In this document: positions 53,397 to 61,576 of the stretch, piece after piece
How the letters are laid out: each line of letters starts with the position of its first letter
Numbering within the stretch: position 1 is the first letter of the stretch
From: VAUL01 sp964603155
GTDB lineage: Bacteria > Desulfobacterota > Desulfuromonadia > Desulfuromonadales > BM103
Direction of reading: 5' to 3'
NCBI GenBank assembly: GCA_964603155.1
Contig: CAZRTZ010000005.1
Coordinates: 1-64,000 of the forward strand
Length of the DNA: 64,000 nt
Translations under genes and position numbers: made by a program
The notes under the pieces: generated by a model
Told to the model about the DNA's origin: nothing
The model's database searches: none
What the model saw: the letters and a program-made list of their open reading frames with translations, nothing else

Positions 53397-53545
53397 GGCC
53401 CTTCGCCATCGAGCTGGACCGCGCCGTCCGGAACCCGGGCCGAGTCCCAGGGGGGGGGGACGCGGAAATCAAATGAGGGGCGCGGCTCAACCCGCCGCAA
53501 AGCGAAAGACGACCCCGCTGGGCCGTCCCCGGAACCAGGTCTTTA

Positions 53546-53749
53546 CTACTTCTGCTCGTACTTCTTGCGGAACCGCTCGATGCGTCCGGCGGTATCGATC
53601 AGCTTCTGCTTGCCGGTGAAGAACGGGTGGCAGTTGGAGCAGATTTCCGTCGTGATTTCGTCTTTCTTGGTGGACCGGGTCTCGAAGGTGTTGCCGCAGT
53701 GGCACTTCACCGTGACCGGGTTGTATTTTGGATGGATTCCTTCTTTCAT
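53546..53749 (-). CDS. rpmE: 50S ribosomal protein L31 (zinc-binding form)
   Basis: Large-subunit ribosomal protein of 67 residues. Zinc ligands are present: Cys in VKCHCGN and the CSNCHPF motif, so this is the C+ type, not the zinc-free paralogue. The start MKEGIHPKY at 53749 follows GGAG at ~9 bp. It has its own promoter in the gap after rho. Confidence 0.96.
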   Translation of the reverse strand: MKEGIHPKYNPVTVKCHCGNTFETRSTKKDEITTEICSNCHPFFTGKQKLIDTAGRIERFRKKYEQK

Positions 53750-53820
53750 GCCGTTCGCTCCTGGCGGCCTGGCTTGGTACAGGCCTGAAAATGCGGCGAC
53801 AATGCGCCGAAGAGATGATC

Positions 53821-53848
53821 TATTAACACTTGCTCCGGTGAAATGCAA
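53821..53848 (-). promoter_or_regulatory. Sigma-70 promoter of rpmE
   Basis: On the minus strand TTGCAT (53848-53843) and TTAATA (53826-53821) are 16 bp apart, about 70 bp before the rpmE start. This would drive rpmE and the downstream thyX-prfA-his genes independently of rho. Confidence 0.55.
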
Positions 53849-53922
53849 GTTCTATCAAGGGTGCTGGCGCCGGCAAAAAACAACGAAAAACGTCGCGAGG
53901 AAGGCCGGATGCAGTCGTTTTT

Positions 53923-55170
53923 CTACTGATTCATCGAGTTAAAGAAGTCCTGATTGCTCTTGGTCTCGCCGAGTTTGTCGAGCAGGAACTCCATCGCGTC
54001 GACCACGTTCATGGTGCTGAGAACCTTGCGCAGCAGCCAGATGCGCTGCAGGGTGGTCTGGTCGATGAGCAGTTCCTCGCGGCGGGTCCCCGATTTGTTG
54101 ATGTCGATCGCCGGGAAGGTGCGCTTGTCCACCAGGCGCCGGTCGAGGATCAGCTCCATGTTGCCGGTTCCCTTGAACTCTTCGAAGATGACCTCGTCCA
54201 TTTTGCTGCCGGTGTCGATCAGCGCCGTGGCGATGATGGTCAGCGAGCCGCCTTCCTCGATATTGCGGGCCGCCCCGAAAAAGCGCTTCGGCTTGTGCAG
54301 GGCATTGGAATCGACGCCGCCGGAGAGGATCTTGCCGGAGGGGGGCACCACGGTGTTGTAGGCCCGGGCCAGGCGGGTGATCGAATCGAGCAGGATGACC
54401 ACGTCGCGCTTGTGCTCCACCAGGCGCTTGGCCTTCTCGATGACCATCTCGGCGACCTGCACGTGGCGGGAGGCCGGCTCGTCGAAGGTCGAGGAGATGA
54501 CCTCGCCATTCACCGAGCGCTGCATGTCGGTCACCTCTTCGGGGCGCTCGTCGATCAGCAGGACGATCAGGTAGACCTCCGGGTGATTGGTGGTGATCGA
54601 GTTGGCGATGTTCTGCAGCAGCATGGTCTTGCCGGTGCGCGGCGGGGCGACGATCAGGGCGCGCTGCCCCTTGCCGACCGGTGTGGCGATGTCAACCACG
54701 CGCATCGGTAGGTTGTTGTGGCTGGTTTCCAGCACCAGGCGCTCGTTCGGATAGAGCGGGGTGAGGTTGTCGAACAGGGTCTTTTCGCGAGCCACTGCAG
54801 GATCTTCGAAATTGACCTCGGAGACCTTGAGCAGGGCAAAGTAACGCTCCCCTTCCTTGGGCGGGCGGATCTGCCCGGACACCGTGTCTCCGGTGCGCAG
54901 GTTGAAGCGGCGAATCTGCGAGGGGGAGACGTAGATGTCGTCGGGACCGGGGAGGTAGTTGGCATCCGGAGCGCGCAGGAAGCCGAATCCGTCGGGGAGA
55001 ATCTCCAGGACCCCCTCGCCGAAGATCGCCCCGTTCTTCTCCGAGGTGGCGTTGAGGACGGCAAAAATCAGGTCCTGCTTGCGCATCCCGGCGGCGCCCT
55101 CGACGCCAAGCTCCTTGGCCAGGCCGGCCAGATCGGTGATTTTTTTCTCTTTCAGTTCCTTCAGGTTCAT
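53923..55170 (-). CDS. rho: Transcription termination factor Rho
   Basis: Hexameric RNA helicase that ends untranslated transcripts. The 415 residues contain an N-terminal helical domain, the cold-shock-like primary RNA site (DGFGFLRAPDANYLPG, about 60-75) and the ATPase with Walker A APPRTGKTM (~178). AGGAG precedes the ATG at 55170. Head of the long minus-strand series rho-rpmE-thyX-prfA-prmC-murA. Confidence 0.97.
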   Translation of the reverse strand: MNLKELKEKKITDLAGLAKELGVEGAAGMRKQDLIFAVLNATSEKNGAIFGEGVLEILPDGFGFLRAPDANYLPGPDDIYVSPSQIRRFNLRTGDTVSGQIRPPKEGERYFALLKVSEVNFEDPAVAREKTLFDNLTPLYPNERLVLETSHNNLPMRVVDIATPVGKGQRALIVAPPRTGKTMLLQNIANSITTNHPEVYLIVLLIDERPEEVTDMQRSVNGEVISSTFDEPASRHVQVAEMVIEKAKRLVEHKRDVVILLDSITRLARAYNTVVPPSGKILSGGVDSNALHKPKRFFGAARNIEEGGSLTIIATALIDTGSKMDEVIFEEFKGTGNMELILDRRLVDKRTFPAIDINKSGTRREELLIDQTTLQRIWLLRKVLSTMNVVDAMEFLLDKLGETKSNQDFFNSMNQ

Positions 55171-55478
55171 CGGTACTCCTGGGACAGCTCCGCACGGAAG
55201 GGGTGATTGGCCATGAACAGTTGCGCCATCTCCGGCAGGCGGAGAGGCGACCTCAGGCGCGGGGGATTTTGAAGATTTTCTTTTCAGGGTTCAGTTCGGG
55301 TGCTGGCAGCGCGCGTCAAGAAGTTAATTGGCAAAGGGTCGTGGCGAACAGTCTGAGCTAAGTGTGGTTTTTATAGAAAATTCGCTAGGTTCGAAAGGGG
55401 ATTGGTCAGTTTGGATATAGTGCCGGGGAGGTGAAATATGCAAACGCATTCTCCTTGTAGCCGTTTTCCCTGCCGCTG
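55171..55478 (-). promoter_or_regulatory. Long rho leader and promoter region
   Basis: About 300 bp without a gene between gluQRS and rho, both on the minus strand. A TATAAA (55375-55370) preceded by TTCGAA at suitable distance is a possible promoter, giving a leader of about 200 nt before rho. Long leaders are usual where Rho attenuates its own transcription, but I see no specific structure. A TTGACG near 55315 is a second possible -35. Confidence 0.4.
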
Positions 55479-56450
55479 TCAACCGGGCACGGCAAAAAAA
55501 TCCGCGCTGCCCGTCCCCTGTGCGGCCAGCCCGTCCCGGCGGGGCGGGATCAGCGACGGGTCGAAATGGCTTGTTCCCCAGGCGAGGATTTCCGGCGGTG
55601 GCGCCTGTTCCAACTCGCGCGGCACTGGCTGCCCCAGCCAGTGCAGCGCGGCGGTCAACAGGGGGCCGCCGTCCGGGGTGCCGGGGACAAGCCCGTGGCG
55701 TTTGCTGATCTTGCTGCCGTCCTCGGCCAGAACCAGGGGGAGATGCAGATAGTCCGGGACCGGCAGGCCGAGGCTGCGCAGCAGGAAGATCTGCCTGGGG
55801 GTGGAGCCGAGCAGGTCGGCGCCGCGGACCACCTGGTTGACGCCACTGTCGGCATCGTCGACCACCACCGCCAGCTGATAGGCGTACAGCCCGTCGGCCC
55901 GGCGCAGCACGAAGTCGCCGACCTCCCTGCCCAGATACTGCACCTGCCGGCCGTAGACGCCGTCGGTGAAGGTGACCGGTTCTTCCGGCACCCTGACGCG
56001 CAGGGATCTTGCCGTGCGTCCGGCCGGGAGCCCGGCGCGGCAGATTCCCGGATAGACCGGCCCCTCCTCCCCGGGGTGAGGGGCACTGGCCAGGATCTCC
56101 CGGCGCGAGCAGGCGCAGGGATAGGTCAGGCCGCGCTCGGCGAGGGTGGCGAGGGCGGCGGCATAAGCGTCCTGGCGCCGGCTCTGCCAGAGGATTTCGC
56201 CGTCCCAGGCAAAGCCCAGGGCTTCCAGGGTCGACAGGATCTGGTCGGCGGCACCGGGAACCACCCGGGGGGTGTCGAGATCCTCCATGCGCAGCAGCCA
56301 GCGGCCGCCCCCGTGCCGCGCCACGCAGTAGCTCCCTGTCGCGGCGACCAGCGAGCCGAAATGCAGCGCGCCGGTCGGGCTCGGGGCAAAGCGCCCGACG
56401 ATTGCGGACGCTGCTTGCGTTGGGTGGGGTTGCTCAGCGACGGTGCGCAT
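55479..56450 (-). CDS. gluQRS: Glutamyl-queuosine tRNA(Asp) synthetase
   Basis: Truncated glutamyl-tRNA synthetase paralogue that attaches glutamate to queuosine in tRNA-Asp. The 323 residues hold the class I catalytic core (FAPSPTGALHFGS HIGH-like motif, KISKR as KMSKS-like) and no anticodon-binding domain. Zinc ligands CAC...Y...C appear in CACSRREI and YPGICR. Transcribed away from the Rrf2 gene. Confidence 0.93.
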   Translation of the reverse strand: MRTVAEQPHPTQAASAIVGRFAPSPTGALHFGSLVAATGSYCVARHGGGRWLLRMEDLDTPRVVPGAADQILSTLEALGFAWDGEILWQSRRQDAYAAALATLAERGLTYPCACSRREILASAPHPGEEGPVYPGICRAGLPAGRTARSLRVRVPEEPVTFTDGVYGRQVQYLGREVGDFVLRRADGLYAYQLAVVVDDADSGVNQVVRGADLLGSTPRQIFLLRSLGLPVPDYLHLPLVLAEDGSKISKRHGLVPGTPDGGPLLTAALHWLGQPVPRELEQAPPPEILAWGTSHFDPSLIPPRRDGLAAQGTGSADFFAVPG

Positions 56451-56505
56451 CGTAGCGGAAGGAACAGGCCATCATGATCGTGCGGTCAAGGGTGGTGGTT
56501 AGCGC

Positions 56506-56534
56506 TTGACAGTCGGATGAAAAAATCTTATTAG
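56506..56534 (+). promoter_or_regulatory. Sigma-70 promoter of the Rrf2-family gene
   Basis: A perfect TTGACA (56506-56511) and TATTAG (56529-56534) are separated by 17 bp; the transcription start is expected near 56541. Confidence 0.78.
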
Positions 56535-56546
56535 CATCGAGGATGT

Positions 56547-56558
56547 TTGACCAGTCAA
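56547..56558 (+). promoter_or_regulatory. Dyad TTGAC-CA-GTCAA, probable autoregulatory operator
   Basis: A perfect inverted repeat just downstream of the expected transcription start and 27 bp before the start codon of the Rrf2-type regulator, a usual place for self-repression. The sequence could be read by any dimeric regulator; the assignment rests on position. Confidence 0.5.
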
Positions 56559-56585
56559 CTCGGAAATTTTCTGGGGAGAAGGCCT

Positions 56586-57059
56586 GTGATCATCACGCGC
56601 GCTACTGAATACTCCATTCGGGCAATTCTGTACATGGCCTGCCAGCCGCAAGGCGAGATCATCTTCAAGAAAGATATCTGCCGCGCCCAGGAAATCACCC
56701 CCGCCTTCCTCACCAAGATCCTGCAGCCGTTGATCAAGGCCGGCATCGTCGCTTCGCAGCGCGGCGTCGGCGGCGGTTTCTACCTGGCCCGCCCCGCGGC
56801 CGAGATCACCCTCTTCGACGTGATCAAGACCCAGGAGGGACCGGTCTACCTGAACCAGTGCCTGATGAGCGAAGGCAGCTGTGCCCGCGAGTTCTTCTGC
56901 CCGGTGCACGGCACCTGGGAGGAAATTCGCAGGGAGTTCATGGCTACCCTCTCCCGCTACGATTTCGCCACGCTGGCCACCCGCCAGGCGGCCCTCCCCA
57001 TCCCGCCGGCGACCCCCGCCAAGCGCGGGCCGAAACCGAAAGCCAAGGGCAAGCGATAA
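56586..57059 (+). CDS. Rrf2-family transcriptional regulator with Fe-S ligand cysteines
   Basis: A 157-residue winged-helix regulator. The N-terminus IITRATEYSIRAILYMA and the wing RGVGGGFYLARP are typical. Three cysteines spaced C-x6-C-x5-C (CLMSEGSCAREFFC, ~95-108) match the cluster-binding loop of IscR/NsrR-like members, so it probably senses redox, NO or iron-sulfur status. The C-terminus is a basic Pro/Lys tail. The start is a GTG at 56586 (usual family N-terminus) with GGGGAGAAGG upstream, not an ATG 13 codons earlier. It lies upstream of cytochrome genes it may control. Confidence 0.88.
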   Translation: MIITRATEYSIRAILYMACQPQGEIIFKKDICRAQEITPAFLTKILQPLIKAGIVASQRGVGGGFYLARPAAEITLFDVIKTQEGPVYLNQCLMSEGSCAREFFCPVHGTWEEIRREFMATLSRYDFATLATRQAALPIPPATPAKRGPKPKAKGKR

Positions 57060-57143
57060 AAAACACCCTGGAGACCAGGAGGGTAAGTCGTCCAGGGCGA
57101 AGCGGGGAGCCGCGTCCGGGTCCCCGTGATAGGTTCTCTTTCC
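57058..57143 (-). ncRNA. Candidate small RNA antisense to the Rrf2 gene end
   Basis: A perfect TATAAT (57155-57150, minus strand) is followed by ~85 nt that fold into a CGGGGA/TCCCCG hairpin and a CCCTGGA/TCCAGGG stem. Seven T residues follow, formed by the A-run at the Rrf2 stop codon. This looks like a promoter-terminator pair with no convincing reading frame between. The -35 is weak. No known RNA family recognised. Confidence 0.4.
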
Positions 57144-57215
57144 ATTTACATTATACCCCTTCCCACGTTTTTTTCCACCTCCCTTTGGCAGCGGTCGAAC
57201 TCCGGCGTTGGCTGT

Positions 57216-57256
57216 TTGCAAGATTTTCTTGCAATTGTCCTTAAGATTCGGATAAT
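57216..57256 (+). promoter_or_regulatory. Promoter with overlapping inverted repeat upstream of the cytochrome gene
   Basis: A perfect dyad TTGCAAGA-TTT-TCTTGCAA (57216-57234) overlaps the -35 TTGCAA (57229-57234) of a promoter whose -10 is GATAAT (57251-57256), 16 bp apart. A second imperfect dyad follows at 57254-57273 and a CGGACC/GGTCCG hairpin at about 57279-57296 in the leader. The layout suggests repressor control of the cytochrome operon. Confidence 0.55.
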
Positions 57257-57375
57257 TGGAAAAATTTCTAATTCTTTACGGACCTGTTCCGGTCCGCATA
57301 TCCATATAGGTTGTTGTTAATATTGAAACTGTGCTCCGGTTACCATCGGCCCGGGGCAGAATCGGGAGGTATGGA

Positions 57376-58368
57376 GTGTATTCGCGAAAACTTTTCCTGC
57401 TCGTTTTGACCGCGGCGCTGGCCACGGTCGTCGCCTGCACCGACCTGGCAACGCTGCGCAAAAGCCAGCCGATTGCCCCGGTCAAGGATTACGAGGCGTT
57501 TTTGGTCGGCAACCTCGACGCCAACTACATCGGTGACGAGAACTGCCTGGCCAAGTGCCACAAGCACGACAAGATCGGCAAGGACTTCAAGGCCTCGATC
57601 CACGGCGACCAGATCTCCGCCGAGACCGGGTTGCCGCTGGTCAATTGCGAATCGTGCCACGGTCCGGGGAGTCTGGCCGTCGAGAAGATCGACGAGAAGC
57701 AGATTTGCGACTTCAAGCAGCTGCTGCCGCTCCACGATTTCCCCGCCCAGGCCCAGGCGATGCTCTGCCTCAAGTGCCATTCGGCGGCCTCGACCCCCAA
57801 CCTCACCAACTGGAACGGCAGCATCCACGCCATGAACGAAGTGAGTTGCTTCTCCTGCCACCAGTTGCACAAGGGGCCGCAGCAGAAAATGGGGCGCCAT
57901 GAGCAGCAGGAAGTATGCGAAGGGTGCCACATCAAGGTCAAGATGGAGTTCGCCCAGTTCTCCCATCATCCGGTGCCGGAGCACAAGATTGCCTGCACCG
58001 ACTGCCACGACCCGCACAATTCGTCGAATGAGTCGAATCTGCGCGGCATGCAGATCAAGTCAGTCTGTACCAAGTGCCACATGGAGTACCAGGGTCCCTT
58101 CGTCTACGAGCATGCCGATGTCACGGAAGACTGCACCAATTGTCACAATCCCCATGGGTCTCCCAACAACAACCTCCTGGCGGTCAACCAGCCGTTCCTG
58201 TGCATGCAGTGCCACGCCGGCCACCATGGCCAGCGTTCCGATCAGGGAGCCCTCGACAATCCGGCGATGAAGCAATCCTTCTTCAGCCGATGTACCGACT
58301 GTCATTCGTCCATCCATGGCAGCGACGTTCCCACGGTCCACGGGCGCGGCACCTTTATCGCGCGGTAA
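57376..58368 (+). CDS. Deca-motif c-type cytochrome lipoprotein (DmsE/MtrA-like)
   Basis: Multiheme cytochrome of 330 residues. The N-terminus is a lipoprotein signal with lipobox VVAC, so it is anchored in a membrane on the periplasmic or outer side. There are nine CXXCH motifs (CESCH, CLKCH, CFSCH, CEGCH, CTDCH, CTKCH, CTNCH, CMQCH, CTDCH), and the first site is CLAKCH, a CXXXCH with one extra residue, giving up to ten hemes. Its pairing with the next gene's outer-membrane barrel suggests an MtrAB-type transmembrane electron conduit. The start GTG at 57376 was chosen for GGGAGG 6 bp upstream. Ferments no substrate itself; the electron acceptor is unknown. Confidence 0.88.
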   Translation: MYSRKLFLLVLTAALATVVACTDLATLRKSQPIAPVKDYEAFLVGNLDANYIGDENCLAKCHKHDKIGKDFKASIHGDQISAETGLPLVNCESCHGPGSLAVEKIDEKQICDFKQLLPLHDFPAQAQAMLCLKCHSAASTPNLTNWNGSIHAMNEVSCFSCHQLHKGPQQKMGRHEQQEVCEGCHIKVKMEFAQFSHHPVPEHKIACTDCHDPHNSSNESNLRGMQIKSVCTKCHMEYQGPFVYEHADVTEDCTNCHNPHGSPNNNLLAVNQPFLCMQCHAGHHGQRSDQGALDNPAMKQSFFSRCTDCHSSIHGSDVPTVHGRGTFIAR

Positions 58369-58423
58369 GTCGGTAAGTGTTTGAGCAGCCATTCAGTCAT
58401 TCGATTGGAGCCAGGAGGCGACA

Positions 58424-60586
58424 GTGAACGGATATAGATTTTGGGTGACATTGCTGTGCGGAGTGTTTCTGGCCGGAGTCGCTCCGGCGCAGGCGGATGT
58501 GGACCCTGTCGGACAGGAAGGGCCGGCAGGGATCGCGGCCAGTGTTGCCGCCGGTTATCGCGGGCTCAGTGCGCATGGCGAGCCGGGGCGCGCCAGGGAA
58601 TACGACAGTCTCAAGGCGAGTCCGTTGTTCGGCACCGAGATCTTCGTCGACCAGGGGGGGTACTATCTCGATTTTGAGGCCGACTATCTTAACGATAACG
58701 ACTACTCGGCCAATGTCCAACTCGACACGAAGGGGCTGTTGCGGTTGAATCTGCGCACGGAGCGGTTTTTCCACAACCTCGACCACATCCCCTACGATAA
58801 CGGTGCCCGGGGTGTTCCGGTCAACGACAGCACCCAGCGCCCCCAGCTGTTTCCCCCCGTTGAGGGGAGCCGGCCGGATGGGTGGTTTGCGACTTCAGCG
58901 GCAGGGCAGGAGCTGCGCACCTACTTCACGGATCAGGACCCGGGGGATGATTATGGCCTGCGCCTCGACCTGAACGAAGCGAAGCTCAAGATCAAATGCC
59001 CCGACTACCCGGCACACCTGAACCTTTCCTACTGGCGATACGAGAAGCAGGGGGAGAAACAACACCGTTTTCTCTCCGAGGGGGGAATTCAGGGGACCGG
59101 TGCGGTCAACAACGCCAATTGCGTGGGTTGCCACATGGAGAGCAAGTCTCGGGACATCGACCGGGTAACGGAAGAGTTCAAAGCCGGGGTCGATGCCCAC
59201 GCCGGTGTTATCGACGTGGTTCTGGAAACCCTCTACCGTACCTTCCGTGATCGCGAGGAGGTCCCCGAGGATACCTTCGGGGTTCACCCCCGTGGTCGGA
59301 ATTACGGGAATTATGAGCACAGCGAAGACCCTGACAGCACCCTCAAGGAGTTGACGCTGCGCCTGAATACGGCACCCTCGGGGGGGGTGGTCGGAAGTGC
59401 CAGTTTCACTGTCGGCGAGCGGGAAAATAACTCTGACCTGACCTCGGTTGCACCTGTCGATGCTGAAACCGACTATTACAAGACGACCGCGGACGTTACC
59501 TATACGCCGAGTCAGAACTGGACCGCCAGCCTGCGGTATCGTCTGGTGGATTTGGATAGCGATAATTCACGTAAAATCTACGATACCGTTCCAGGAATAA
59601 ATGCATTCAAGTCCCCGGTCGACGTTCGGGAGAGCATGGATATCACTCGGGCCTGGTATGAAGCGATCGTCAACTATCGGCCTTCGAAACATCTGACTCT
59701 GAAGGGCGAGTTCCGCCGCGAGGAGATCGATCGCAGCAATACCGGCGAACCGACCACACACAGTTCTTCGCCAACCCCGATTACCATCAACCCCACCTGG
59801 CAGCTCCCCGACGAAGAGATCGTCACCCGGGTGAAGCTCGGCTTCAACAGCCGACTTCTGGAGAAGTCGGCGCTGAAGCTGAGCGGCTGGCTGGCGATCC
59901 AGAAAAACGACGATCCGGCCTACGGCACCTCCTACGGTGACGGCCAGGAGTTATTCCTTGGCGGTAGTTATGCTCCCTCGGGACTTTGGGGGATACAGGC
60001 CAATGTCAACCTGCTCAAACAGGAGAACAATGATTTCGAGATCGATGGTGAGTCAATTGACCGGGAAAAGGAGCAGCAGACCATCAGTATCGGTTCATGG
60101 GTGACGCCACGCGAAAATCTCAGTTTTGATCTTTATTACGGTTATTTCCGCACGGCCATCGACCAGAATCTATTTTATGGGGCGTCAGCAGCTTATGCGT
60201 TGCCGCGCCCCGGCGATGAAATCGTTTCCGACTACCAGCAGACGGTGCAGACGATTACTGCCGGCATGACCTGGCAGATGCTGGCCGACCTCTCCTGCCG
60301 TGTCGAGGGGTACCACATTCGTTCCAAGGCCAGCTACGATCCTGATTTTTCTTATGTTGGCGCCCCGTATTTTGCCAATGGAGCCAATGCCGACTCATCC
60401 TACCTCCACGACATCAGCAAGGTCGATATCGTCCAGAACGGCCTCAAGGGGCGGGTTGACTGGAAGGTCAGCGAGAACCTGACCTGCGGCCTGAAAGCGA
60501 CCTTCGACGATTACGACGAGAAGGGCAACGACGTGTATGACGGCTCGGTGCAAAGCTACATGGCCAGCCTGGCCTACACGTTCTGA
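58424..60586 (+). CDS. MtrB/PioB-like outer-membrane beta-barrel with one CXXCH motif
   Basis: A 720-residue protein with a Sec signal (cleavage after APAQA) followed by alternating beta-strand sequence with many aromatic strand ends and a terminal Phe (SLAYTF), typical of large outer-membrane barrels. It resembles the MtrB/PioB porins that sheath a multiheme cytochrome. A single heme-binding motif CVGCH occurs near residue 233 in a segment with NANCVGCHMESKSRD, unusual for a porin. GTG start after AGGAGG. Located 55 bp after the cytochrome gene. Confidence 0.82.
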   Translation: MNGYRFWVTLLCGVFLAGVAPAQADVDPVGQEGPAGIAASVAAGYRGLSAHGEPGRAREYDSLKASPLFGTEIFVDQGGYYLDFEADYLNDNDYSANVQLDTKGLLRLNLRTERFFHNLDHIPYDNGARGVPVNDSTQRPQLFPPVEGSRPDGWFATSAAGQELRTYFTDQDPGDDYGLRLDLNEAKLKIKCPDYPAHLNLSYWRYEKQGEKQHRFLSEGGIQGTGAVNNANCVGCHMESKSRDIDRVTEEFKAGVDAHAGVIDVVLETLYRTFRDREEVPEDTFGVHPRGRNYGNYEHSEDPDSTLKELTLRLNTAPSGGVVGSASFTVGERENNSDLTSVAPVDAETDYYKTTADVTYTPSQNWTASLRYRLVDLDSDNSRKIYDTVPGINAFKSPVDVRESMDITRAWYEAIVNYRPSKHLTLKGEFRREEIDRSNTGEPTTHSSSPTPITINPTWQLPDEEIVTRVKLGFNSRLLEKSALKLSGWLAIQKNDDPAYGTSYGDGQELFLGGSYAPSGLWGIQANVNLLKQENNDFEIDGESIDREKEQQTISIGSWVTPRENLSFDLYYGYFRTAIDQNLFYGASAAYALPRPGDEIVSDYQQTVQTITAGMTWQMLADLSCRVEGYHIRSKASYDPDFSYVGAPYFANGANADSSYLHDISKVDIVQNGLKGRVDWKVSENLTCGLKATFDDYDEKGNDVYDGSVQSYMASLAYTF

Positions 60587-60612
60587 ACCGGACCGGATAT
60601 ACTGGACGAATT

Positions 60613-61554
60613 ATGCGACGGATATTAGCGATAGCCTTGACGTTCGGCTTGTTCCTGTTCGTGCCCCAATCGGCTTTGGCCGAGTTGATCCTGGCGGCGG
60701 TTATCCCCGCCGATCTGCCGCGCTACAAGGCGGCCCACAAGGCCATGGCCCAGATCCTCGAGGCCGGCGGTTTCGGCGCCGGCAAGCTCAAGGTCATGGT
60801 GCAGACCCCCAACGCCGACAAGATGTCGATCGTCAACAGCGCCCGCCGCGCCGATTCAGCCGGGGCCGCGGTCATTGTCGTCTACGGCAGTCGCGCCGCC
60901 CAGGCGGTGGCCGGCGAGAACTTCAGCGCCGCGTTGCTCTTTGCCGATGTCTACGACCCGGTGGCGCTCGGGGTGGTCAAAGACCTGACCACCACCGGTG
61001 CGGAAATCACCGGGGCCACCAGCAAGACCGATCTCGGCGCCCTGGCCGGGCAGATGGTCAAGGCCTCCGGCGCCAAGACCATCGGCGTCCTCTACACCAA
61101 AGGGGAGGGCGGCGCCGAGCTGCAACTCAAGGAACTCACCGCCAAGGGCGGCTTTGCCGTCAAGGCCGAGAATGTCGGCAGCGCCGGTGAGGCGGTGGCG
61201 GCGGCGCAGGGGTTGGCCGGGCAGTGCGATGCGCTGTATCTGGCCGAGAGTGTTGCTGTCATGCAAAAGGGGGCGGAGATCGTCAAGGCCGCCCTGGCCA
61301 TGAAAAAGCCGTCCTTTACCCAGATCCCCGATCTGGCCAAGGCCGGGGCCCTGCTCGGCCTGGAGGCCGATCCCGATGAGCAGGGGAAACTGGTCGGCGT
61401 CCATGCCCTGCAGATCCTGCAGGGGCAGAAGGCTCACTCCCTGCCGGTGCGGACCGCCAAGAAAGTCACCCTGATGATCAATCAGGGCACTGCCTCTCAG
61501 CTCGGACTGACAGTTCCGGCTGATGTCATGAGCGCCGGTCAGGTCGTCAAGTAA
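60613..61554 (+). CDS. Periplasmic substrate-binding protein, ABC_sub_bind type (PF04392-like)
   Basis: An exported protein of 313 residues with a clear signal peptide (LAIALTFGLFLFVPQSALA). The two-lobed periplasmic-binding fold is visible as repeated ADKMSIVNSARR, VYGSRAAQAV and TIGVLYTKGEGGAELQLKEL segments. No ABC permease or ATPase is nearby, so it may serve the downstream chemoreceptor or bind a ligand for sensing. It follows the porin by 26 bp and precedes the receptor by 22 bp, so all are probably one operon. Ligand unknown. Confidence 0.82.
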   Translation: MRRILAIALTFGLFLFVPQSALAELILAAVIPADLPRYKAAHKAMAQILEAGGFGAGKLKVMVQTPNADKMSIVNSARRADSAGAAVIVVYGSRAAQAVAGENFSAALLFADVYDPVALGVVKDLTTTGAEITGATSKTDLGALAGQMVKASGAKTIGVLYTKGEGGAELQLKELTAKGGFAVKAENVGSAGEAVAAAQGLAGQCDALYLAESVAVMQKGAEIVKAALAMKKPSFTQIPDLAKAGALLGLEADPDEQGKLVGVHALQILQGQKAHSLPVRTAKKVTLMINQGTASQLGLTVPADVMSAGQVVK

Positions 61555-61576
61555 CCTGCCAGGAAGGGCTGCCTCA

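Noticed and set aside
57060..57130. Plus-strand structured leader (possible riboswitch) before the cytochrome gene
   Set aside because: GC-rich stems do not match c-di-GMP, molybdenum or other riboswitch cores I know, and the cytochrome promoter lies downstream of it.
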